DNA of 29,920 nucleotides from a virus. The stretch is from positions 1 through 29,920 of the IMG/VR virus record IMGVR_UViG_3300020203_000838. One strand, written 5' to 3'. The notes beneath the pieces were generated by a model. The model was not told the DNA's origin. It saw only the letters and a list, made by a program, of their open reading frames with translations, and did not search any database. Below are positions 23,933 to 29,920 of the stretch, piece by piece (the first letter of the stretch is position 1; the number at the start of each line of letters is the position of its first letter). The translations under genes and the position numbers were made by a program.

Positions 23933-25201
23933 TTAATCTAAAGTTTTACACGTAGAGACGAGATGAGTCAGGGTGTATTGATCCCTGATTTGTCCCTTCA
24001 ACACCTGAAGGACTCCTCTCTCTTTCAGGTTCGAGAGGATCTTATCGACATCCGTTTTCTCTGGATGCTCCTTCACCACCGTCTCTACATTCTGCTGGAT
24101 TTGCGCAAAAACCTCTTCATCGGTCATTTGCGCATCAATCTCTAATTCTCTCACTTTATCCAAAATAAATGTTAATTTGATGGATTTTTCAGAATCTGAC
24201 AAAAGCTTTTCTTTTTGATCATCTGTAATTGATTCCCAATCCAACTTATTGGTCTTATCTGCACGGGCTTTGAATTGAGCTTCCGTCGTGACGAGCCAAT
24301 CCGGAATCTTAAAATCATGGTTCTGAACCAATCGATCCGCAACTTGCTGATGATTATAGTTCTTACGATACTCCTCAACCTTCAATCCAGCAATTCCTAA
24401 TGCTTTTTCTCTCAAATCATCAAAGGATGCCAATCCTACCTTTACCGCGAGACTATCATCGAGCGGAGGTAAGTTCTTTTTGGAACCCATTTTTAATGTG
24501 AATTTGAAATGAAGAGTTTTTCCGCTATATTTTTCCGTAACTTGTTCCGGAACCGCAATATCAAACTCTCTCGTATCTCCCATCTTCATACCCAAAATAT
24601 TATCATCAAAGGCAGGAAGCGGAGCTTCTCCTACCAAAAGAAGCTGATTATTTCCAGATAATTCTGATTGAATATCTCCATCAATAAACGTTTCATAATC
24701 AGCTATAATTGAATCTCCGACCTGGATAAAATCAGAATCCTGGTACGGAAGAGCTTCAGCATGCTGGACTCTTAATTGATGAAGAATCTTCTCCGCCATA
24801 TCTCCGGCACTGATCGGAGCAGGGAATTTTGGAATTTCAAACTCTTTATACTGCTTTAATTCAAATTCAGGCTTCTTTTGAAGTAAAAATTCACATTCAA
24901 ATGAATCATTTTTCAATTCCAAAGAAGTAAATTTGGGATTACCAAGTGGGGTTATTTTTTGTTCAGAAATGGCTTTTTCAAAAGCAAATTGAGCTAATCT
25001 CTGTTTTACCGATTCATCAATTTGCTTTTTGAATCTAATTTTTAGAATTTCATTCGTTGCTTTGCCTGGGCGGAAGCCTGAGACCTTTACGTCCTTCATT
25101 TCATCCAGAACAGCATTGCGCTGAGTCTCGATATCTTCGAGACCCGTTCGGCATTGAATTTGAACTTTACAGTATTCCAGATCATTAACTTGAATTTCCA
25201 T
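23933..25201 (-). CDS. tig: Trigger factor (ribosome-associated chaperone / prolyl isomerase)
   Basis: Binds the ribosome exit tunnel and folds nascent chains. 422 residues, against about 432 in E. coli, with all three parts: the N-terminal domain with the ribosome-docking signature GFRPGK (42-47); the FKBP-like isomerase domain (about 150-245) including DSIIADYETFIDG, LPAFDDNILGMKMGDTREF and the FKFTLKMG strand; and the helical C-terminal chaperone arms. GGAGAAAG precedes the ATG. It is flanked by an Fe-S exonuclease and small unknown genes on the same strand, inside the phage block, so it is not a stray bacterial locus. The gene is intact, with no frameshift. Confidence 0.95.
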   Translation of the reverse strand: MEIQVNDLEYCKVQIQCRTGLEDIETQRNAVLDEMKDVKVSGFRPGKATNEILKIRFKKQIDESVKQRLAQFAFEKAISEQKITPLGNPKFTSLELKNDSFECEFLLQKKPEFELKQYKEFEIPKFPAPISAGDMAEKILHQLRVQHAEALPYQDSDFIQVGDSIIADYETFIDGDIQSELSGNNQLLLVGEAPLPAFDDNILGMKMGDTREFDIAVPEQVTEKYSGKTLHFKFTLKMGSKKNLPPLDDSLAVKVGLASFDDLREKALGIAGLKVEEYRKNYNHQQVADRLVQNHDFKIPDWLVTTEAQFKARADKTNKLDWESITDDQKEKLLSDSEKSIKLTFILDKVRELEIDAQMTDEEVFAQIQQNVETVVKEHPEKTDVDKILSNLKERGVLQVLKGQIRDQYTLTHLVSTCKTLD

Positions 25202-25269
25202 TTACTTTCTCCATCCAGGCAGGATCGCCTTCTTCATACGATATACTATGTTCAGTCGGACTTCACTCA

Positions 25270-26058
25270 CTATGTCCAATCAGTTGGACCGAAAAAATCA
25301 CCCTTATAGACTTGTTTCTTTCCTTCTTCGCACGATTCTAGGAAATCACAGAATTTGCATAAAAAGGTAGGATTGGCCCGCCAAAGCTTTTCTTCGGAGA
25401 TTTCAATCTGATACTGTAAATACTTGTCTTTAATCTTCAATACGTCAGCACGCTTGAACTCTGATGTAATGTATTCAAACCCGTGACGAATCAATACATA
25501 GGATCCGCGTACAGTTTCGATACTGGGATCTTCCAGCATCATCACGTATGCGTACGTGAGCAGCTGAAACCAGTCATTTTTAAGATATTTCTTATCTTTT
25601 GTTGTTTTGTAATCCGCAACATGGATCATTCCATCCGGATCCACTTGAACTCTATCGATCATTCCGTTCAACAATACCGTATCATCTATATTTACGTTGA
25701 ATTGTTTCTCAACCGAGAGAATCGAGCTTCGTATTATTTCTGGATTTGACCAGATATTCAGATATGAATTAAGAGCTTCGTAACCTTCTTTTTTCTGTTC
25801 AGGCGTTAATTCGGCTTTAAATTCTTTAACTGCCTGATTAAAACACCTTCCCATCACGACATGACAGGGATCGTTTCCACTTTCTAGATAATATTGGTGG
25901 AACAATTCTAGTATTCTATGAATGAATTTACCATACGTAAGATGAGCCCAATCTTTTTTTGGAAGCTTATCAATGTAAGAGAATTTGAATTTTCTTTTAC
26001 AATCTACATATGTTTTTGTTTTAGAGACTGATAATTTATATGGAGTTGTTGGTGGCAT
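25270..26058 (-). CDS. Cas4/RecB-like PD-(D/E)XK exonuclease with a probable 4Fe-4S cluster
   Basis: 262 residues. Motifs run in family order: SVSKTKTYVDCKRKF (first cluster Cys, C20), GKFIHRILE (H47), GMIDRV (D135), VADYKT (D149, K151), QLLTY (Q165, Y169), and a C-terminal CKFCDFLESC (C234, C237, C243). One N-terminal plus three C-terminal cysteines is the Fe-S arrangement of Cas4 and AddB-type nucleases, which resect or trim DNA ends. The start is the ATG at 26056-26058, overlapping the upstream stop by one base (TAATG); a longer frame from 26193 would add 45 residues out of family character. No cas1 or cas2 is nearby, so a recombination role fits best. Stop is TAG. Confidence 0.9.
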   Translation of the reverse strand: MPPTTPYKLSVSKTKTYVDCKRKFKFSYIDKLPKKDWAHLTYGKFIHRILELFHQYYLESGNDPCHVVMGRCFNQAVKEFKAELTPEQKKEGYEALNSYLNIWSNPEIIRSSILSVEKQFNVNIDDTVLLNGMIDRVQVDPDGMIHVADYKTTKDKKYLKNDWFQLLTYAYVMMLEDPSIETVRGSYVLIRHGFEYITSEFKRADVLKIKDKYLQYQIEISEEKLWRANPTFLCKFCDFLESCEEGKKQVYKGDFFGPTDWT

Positions 26059-27035
26059 TATATTAAAGCTCTTCTCATAAATGGTCTCCATAGATAGACC
26101 ATTCCGGCGCCTCCACCTCGACCAAATACCATTCCGGATAAATTTGAAACATTTGGATCTTTTAATTGATAAGGCTGCTTCGAAATTATCCAACGATTAA
26201 CTGCATTATCATAATAATAATACGTAATCGTATTATCTCTGGGATTGACATAACTCTTTAAAAAAGAGCCTGTTGATGTGAGGGTATCCGGACCATCGTT
26301 ATAAAGAAGGGCTCCATCACGAACAAATTCAGGGTTTTCAAGAGCGAAAAATTCTCTATTCAGCGCTGTTGGATCATTTCCGGATTCTGTTCTGGAATCT
26401 TGATAAATTACCAGAGCTTTTGGATTAAACACCTTATCCGCACGATCAGAGGATTGAGGAGCTGCTTCTTTTGGAATTATACGAATCTGGCTCGGAATGG
26501 TTCCGATTCCTTTTCCGGTTTGTCCTAGCGCATCCGTGGTCGTATAGATTTGCTTGTATTGATCGAGCGGGAGATCTGTCGCCCCGACCGGGTTACCATT
26601 GGCGTCAAAATAATTCGTCGTAACGTTCGGGACGTCCGGTGCGTCTACGGTGATCCCGGCGTTTCCTGCATTTCCATAATTAAACGTCGTGTTCTGAGCA
26701 TTGCTGGCGAACGGAAAAACCGCTCCCTGACGGTTATCCAGTCCCGTTACGGATGCATGACTCTTTCGTATAGTAGATTGATCAAATCCATAATGATTTA
26801 CAATAACTGAACTTGTGTCGGTACCGTTGGTTGCCAATATCTTTAACAGAACCGTTGGTGCGGTTTTTGGCAGAACTATCGGTGCTAAATACACAAGAGA
26901 GCTTGAATTAGGATCCGTCCCATCAAAAGTATAAAATATTGTGCTGGGAATATTTGCCGTGATGGTTACGGTCTGCGGAATACCCGGAACGACCTGAACA
27001 CTCGATTCAGTTATGGTGAGACTAATTACGGCCAT
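26058..27035 (-). CDS. Probable virion protein with a chitobiase C-terminal-like domain
   Basis: 325 residues. Residues 1-80 resemble the beta-sandwich found at the C-terminus of chitobiases and in many phage surface proteins: TVTITANIPSTIFYTFDGTD then a VYLAPIVLP strand. The rest is rich in Asn, Thr, Gly and Tyr and looks beta-structured, with QGAVFPFASNAQNTTFNYGN and a final Gly-rich MVFGRGGGAGMVYLWRPF. This fits a head-surface, tail-fibre or baseplate accessory protein, but which one is not clear. It is unusual here among replication genes. It overlaps the upstream gene by 14 nt and the nuclease gene by one base. No good ribosome site is seen. Confidence 0.8.
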   Translation of the reverse strand: MAVISLTITESSVQVVPGIPQTVTITANIPSTIFYTFDGTDPNSSSLVYLAPIVLPKTAPTVLLKILATNGTDTSSVIVNHYGFDQSTIRKSHASVTGLDNRQGAVFPFASNAQNTTFNYGNAGNAGITVDAPDVPNVTTNYFDANGNPVGATDLPLDQYKQIYTTTDALGQTGKGIGTIPSQIRIIPKEAAPQSSDRADKVFNPKALVIYQDSRTESGNDPTALNREFFALENPEFVRDGALLYNDGPDTLTSTGSFLKSYVNPRDNTITYYYYDNAVNRWIISKQPYQLKDPNVSNLSGMVFGRGGGAGMVYLWRPFMRRALI

Positions 27036-27402
27036 CAGGTATTAAGTTTAAAAACTTTCCATTTCGTTCAATTATTTTCTGTCTCAGAAGTTCTCTATAG
27101 ATTTTATGAGCCGCTTTTCTGCACAATTTAGCTATCTCCATATATATATCTTCATTTTCCCTACGATAAAACATAAGGAATTTTTCATAATAATCTAATA
27201 GTTCTTGATCCGGAAATCTGAATTGTTTATTTGATTCTTCATTTTCCAATAATAACGATACCTTTACTATCGCCGAAGATAGTAAAAATTTATAAAATTT
27301 ACCGGGTCCGGTTTGGGTATAACGGAGCACGAAATCTTTTTTGAAATTATAAGACATTCGGCTCCTAACTATATAATTAGTTATTCTGTCAATCATAGTC
27401 AT
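27022..27402 (-). CDS. Unrecognised basic helical protein
   Basis: 126 residues, many aromatic and basic, mainly helical. The C-terminal part (LCRKAAHKIYRELLRQKIIE, about 93-112) resembles a helix pair that might bind DNA, but I cannot match a family. The start overlaps the 2H phosphoesterase stop (ATGA); a second Met two codons later could also be used. Confidence 0.72.
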   Translation of the reverse strand: MTMIDRITNYIVRSRMSYNFKKDFVLRYTQTGPGKFYKFLLSSAIVKVSLLLENEESNKQFRFPDQELLDYYEKFLMFYRRENEDIYMEIAKLCRKAAHKIYRELLRQKIIERNGKFLNLIPDGRN

Positions 27403-27977
27403 CTTGAGAATTTAGCAGGAAGTTTATTCGGCCCTTTCAATACTGTTTTGGCGTATTTTGCCTTGGTTCTACCGATCGTAAATGGAAAATGAACGCTCAT
27501 TTCGTCATCCCCATGTTCTCCGCACCACAGAACAACTTCCGGCACGCCAAACACAATTGGTTCCTCCAGCTCTATCTCTTTTATCTTTTTAGGGCTGTAC
27601 GAGAGAGTCAGATGAGGTTTATACGTGGGATATGTTTTGGGATAATCCACACCCGCTTTATCTAGAGCTGATTTGATCAGATCACGAAATTCATGCAATT
27701 CAGGCGAGACTACCGATGCAATTATCGTGTAATCCTTGTCTCCCGATGATACATCGAAACACTTAACTTTATTTATTTTGATTGAAAATGGATACTGATC
27801 TGATGTTACTCTGTAAATATTAGTAATTGCGGTAGCGATGTCTTTTATAGATACGTCGTCTCCCAGATACATAACGGTTACGTGAAGCTCATCCAGAGGA
27901 GTCCTTGTTCCCGGAACTTCAATACTGGAGAAAAGTCTGGCAGTTTCGTGCGGGATATGAATAACTAAACAACTCAT
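27399..27977 (-). CDS. 2H phosphoesterase (LigT / 2',5'-RNA ligase-like)
   Basis: 192 residues with the two HxT motifs that define the family: LHVTVMYLG (H32, T34) and KPHLTLSY (H122, T124), placed about 90 residues apart as expected. Family members cut 2',3'-cyclic or 2'-5' phosphodiester bonds in RNA or cyclic nucleotides. The phage anti-CBASS nuclease Acb1 uses the same motif pair, so this protein may degrade host immune signals; RNA-end repair is the main alternative. The C-terminus is basic. It overlaps the genes on both sides by 4 nt and lies with a dNMP kinase and gp46-like ATPase. Fold is well supported, substrate unknown. Confidence 0.87.
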   Translation of the reverse strand: MSCLVIHIPHETARLFSSIEVPGTRTPLDELHVTVMYLGDDVSIKDIATAITNIYRVTSDQYPFSIKINKVKCFDVSSGDKDYTIIASVVSPELHEFRDLIKSALDKAGVDYPKTYPTYKPHLTLSYSPKKIKEIELEEPIVFGVPEVVLWCGEHGDDEMSVHFPFTIGRTKAKYAKTVLKGPNKLPAKFSR

Positions 27978-28549
27978 TTGTACTTGATTTGATTATAAAT
28001 TTCTTGACATTTTAATGTTAAATGGTCAAGATCATAATCGTTATCTATAATATAATTAAATTCACTGTCAGGAATACTGTCCTGCTGTGTATCACTGATA
28101 TCATCAATAACTATCGATTCTCTTCTTTTTATCCTTATAGTGATGAAATCAAGACTCTTTAATTTATTAAATTCATTAATAAATCTTAGATCCGTAATAA
28201 TATATACATCTTTTCCATAAACAGAAAAATGATCAAGAAAATGATTTATCCATAAGTTATCGTTAAAAGACCTTCCGACTTTACCTATTTCTAAACAAGC
28301 TTTTCTATACGTAATGTCATCAAGACCAGGTATTTTTTCTTTACGAAGGTAAGATTTTCCGTAAAGATGTTCATGAACCGTTTGTTCATGCCCTCTCGGA
28401 ATCATCATCTGAATGATTTCTTTTATCCTGTTAGCAAAAGCATAAATTTCTACCCTTCTGTTATGCTGGCTAAATGCAGCATCCAGCATCATCGCGAGAG
28501 TATTTTTGCCAGAATTTGCCTTTCCGGATATTGCGATCTTCGTTACCAT
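27974..28549 (-). CDS. Deoxynucleoside monophosphate kinase (T4 gp1-like)
   Basis: Phosphorylates dNMPs to dNDPs to supply phage DNA synthesis. 191 residues: P-loop GKANSGKNT (about 9-17), a FANRIKEII helix, a YRKACLEIGKVGR segment followed by LWINHFLD, and ITDLRFINEF (Walker B-like strand with the Asp-Arg pair) all follow the order seen in phage T4 gene 1 kinases. The substrate range cannot be told. The start overlaps the gp46-like gene by 7 nt and the stop overlaps the phosphoesterase by 4 nt, so the three are tightly coupled. Confidence 0.85.
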   Translation of the reverse strand: MVTKIAISGKANSGKNTLAMMLDAAFSQHNRRVEIYAFANRIKEIIQMMIPRGHEQTVHEHLYGKSYLRKEKIPGLDDITYRKACLEIGKVGRSFNDNLWINHFLDHFSVYGKDVYIITDLRFINEFNKLKSLDFITIRIKRRESIVIDDISDTQQDSIPDSEFNYIIDNDYDLDHLTLKCQEIYNQIKYK

Positions 28550-29920
28550 GACTGTACCATCCTGGCTGTACTGTTCATATCTTGGTCCTGTTCAACCAGA
28601 ATAGCATGTTCAAATTTATCTTTAAGAGAATCATTATGTGTTATGATTAGGATCTTAAAACTTTTTTCAAGATATTTAATCATTTCATGAAAAAGTTGAA
28701 GGCTTTCCTTATCTAGGGAAGGATCTACTTCATCCAGCATTAAAAATCTTATATCCAGACCAAGGTTCCTCTGAATAATCACAGATAGGGCGAGCCGTAA
28801 TGATAATATAATAATTAACTTCTGCCCTCCAGATAACTGGCCATACTCGCGATCTCTTCCGTTAATGAAATACATTATAGATAATGTATCGGATGTTTCA
28901 CCTTTGCTATTTTCTTTATCAATTTCAAATTTTAGCTGAAGTCCAGGTTTGATTTGTTCTAAAATAATATTAGCCTCGATCTGAAGATCATCCAGCATAT
29001 TATGAATAATCAGCGTCGGAATACCTTTGGATCCGAAAGCCGTTACGACTTTATTGTAAAGTTTACAATTTTTCTCTTCTTTTTTTAATTCTTCTTTTAT
29101 AATTAAAGAATTTGCCTGAGACTGCATCGCAGCACTTAATCTGTCTTGAATCACCGAAACAGTCGAACATACCTGATTGTATTTATTTTCATAGGAAAGT
29201 AGCGAAGTTTCCTCAGAAGTGATTTGAGCTTTTAATGATGAAATATCATCAACTGCTTTATTGTATGCATCGGAATTAAAATTAAGCAAATCAGTTCTGG
29301 CTAATTCATACTGTTCTGTATGATCAGCCAGGGTCTCTTTTGTTTGTTTTAATTGTGATTTATAATTATCAAATAAAGATCTTGAACCGGCGATGTTCTT
29401 TTCTTTGGTAGCGATGCTCATTTCTAATGAGCTGATTCGTTTTGAATCATTTGATATACTGTTTAGCTGACTATTTGTCAGATTTATCTGCTTTTGTAAT
29501 TCGAGTATCTTTTTATCAGTACTGTCTTTTTTCTCACGTATCGATTCAATGTTTTTGGCAATATCTGCCGCGCAGGCTTGAAGGTGCTCTGGAGTCAATT
29601 CGTGGCGGCAAACTCCACATACGGTTCCGGTGGGGAGCGGAACCAATAAACGACTAAGCTCAGAATCTAGAACTTTAAACTCAACCTTTAAATTTGAATG
29701 TGCCGCAATGGCTTCTTGTTGAATTTTACTGATCTGATCGCCATCTAAAATATTAGCTTTTATATTCTGAATTTGTTGCTTCTGATCAGTAATAGTCTGA
29801 ATATCAGTTTCGATATCTTTCTTTATACTGTTAAGATGTTCAATTAAATTATTTTTAGAAGCTGTTAATTTTTGAATACTTTTATCAAGAGATAAGATTT
29901 TATTATTTAATTGTTCAGCA
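28543..29920 (-). CDS. SbcC/Rad50/gp46-like recombination ATPase, 5' end beyond the window
   Basis: The frame is open without a stop to the right edge, so the N-terminal Walker A domain is missing; about 458 residues are visible. Seen: heptad-rich coiled coil, a zinc hook CGVC (codons near 29608-29619), a second coiled coil, then the C-terminal ATPase lobe with signature LSGGQKLIIILSLRLAL, Walker B FLMLDEVDP, a D-loop SLD and the switch ILIITHND. With a gp47/SbcD nuclease partner (not in the window), such proteins resect double-strand ends to feed the RecA-type recombinase. A TTG at 29646 is an internal codon, not the start. Confidence 0.93.
   Translation of the reverse strand, partial: AEQLNNKILSLDKSIQKLTASKNNLIEHLNSIKKDIETDIQTITDQKQQIQNIKANILDGDQISKIQQEAIAAHSNLKVEFKVLDSELSRLLVPLPTGTVCGVCRHELTPEHLQACAADIAKNIESIREKKDSTDKKILELQKQINLTNSQLNSISNDSKRISSLEMSIATKEKNIAGSRSLFDNYKSQLKQTKETLADHTEQYELARTDLLNFNSDAYNKAVDDISSLKAQITSEETSLLSYENKYNQVCSTVSVIQDRLSAAMQSQANSLIIKEELKKEEKNCKLYNKVVTAFGSKGIPTLIIHNMLDDLQIEANIILEQIKPGLQLKFEIDKENSKGETSDTLSIMYFINGRDREYGQLSGGQKLIIILSLRLALSVIIQRNLGLDIRFLMLDEVDPSLDKESLQLFHEMIKYLEKSFKILIITHNDSLKDKFEHAILVEQDQDMNSTARMVQSW

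Noticed and set aside
25270-26058. A CRISPR-Cas adaptation module
   Set aside because: Only the Cas4-like nuclease is present; no cas1, cas2 or repeat array is visible.
26059-26193. Longer N-terminus for the Cas4-like nuclease
   Set aside because: The extra 45 residues lie within the upstream gene, are rich in Arg and Trp from frame-shifted Gly codons, and precede the normal family start; the TAATG overlap supports the shorter form.
1-29920. Alternative genetic code with TAG reassigned, as in some huge phages
   Set aside because: TAG serves as a sensible terminal stop for ssb (15228-15230) and the Cas4-like gene (25270-25272), and no conserved domain contains an in-frame TAG.
1-29920. tRNA genes
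   Set aside because: I found no cloverleaf-compatible segment in the gaps, all of which are about 100 bases or shorter; tRNAscan-SE would settle it.

Overview
The window is a stretch of a large, double-stranded DNA tailed-phage genome (or prophage-like contig). Every gene I can support lies on the minus strand, packed with 1-4 nt stop/start overlaps or short gaps, and there is no intergenic stretch over about 100 bases. The gene set is that of a jumbo-type phage that replicates with its own machinery: terminase, T4-like recombination and replication proteins, its own DNA polymerase, and several host-like accessory enzymes. Base composition by eye is moderately A+T rich. No tRNA, CRISPR array, IS element or bacterial housekeeping operon is visible, and the host cannot be named from the sequence.

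Layout, in transcription order (high to low coordinates). 29920-25270: C-terminal part of an SbcC/Rad50/gp46-like recombination ATPase, a dNMP kinase, a 2H phosphoesterase, an unknown protein, a virion-type protein with a chitobiase-C-like domain, and a Cas4/RecB-like Fe-S exonuclease. 25201-22653: a full-length trigger factor, two small unknown proteins, and a stand-alone FtsH-type (M41) zinc peptidase. 22693-14620: a DnaE-type DNA polymerase with an intact-looking PHP domain, a zinc-ribbon protein and two unknown proteins, a RecA/UvsX recombinase, a small unknown protein, a basic winged-helix protein, a gp32-like SSB, and a RuvC-like resolvase. 14623-11516: a complete DnaJ, a double zinc-ribbon protein, a PD-(D/E)XK-like nuclease, a TOPRIM primase and a sigma-region-4-like regulator. 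11487-1: probable virion/packaging region with mostly unrecognised proteins, a possible small terminase, a CCA-adding/poly(A)-polymerase-like nucleotidyltransferase, and the large terminase, followed by a gene running off the left edge.

Standout points: (1) the large terminase gene carries a 149-residue mini-intein with no homing endonuclease, placed directly after the Walker B Asp-Glu; (2) the phage encodes a protein-quality-control set (trigger factor, DnaJ with J domain and four zinc motifs, orphan M41 peptidase); (3) a head-and-neck-only tRNA nucleotidyltransferase/PAP-like enzyme sits in the packaging region; (4) a 14-base motif followed by a hairpin recurs 56-58 nt before the start codons of the SSB and the resolvase, suggesting a phage-specific promoter or control element; (5) the 2H phosphoesterase has the two HxT motifs shared by LigT-type enzymes and by the anti-CBASS nuclease Acb1.

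As a whole, the right two thirds encode DNA synthesis, recombination, nucleotide supply and protein folding, and the left third packaging and probably virion proteins. All functional names rest on motifs read by eye; no database search was run.
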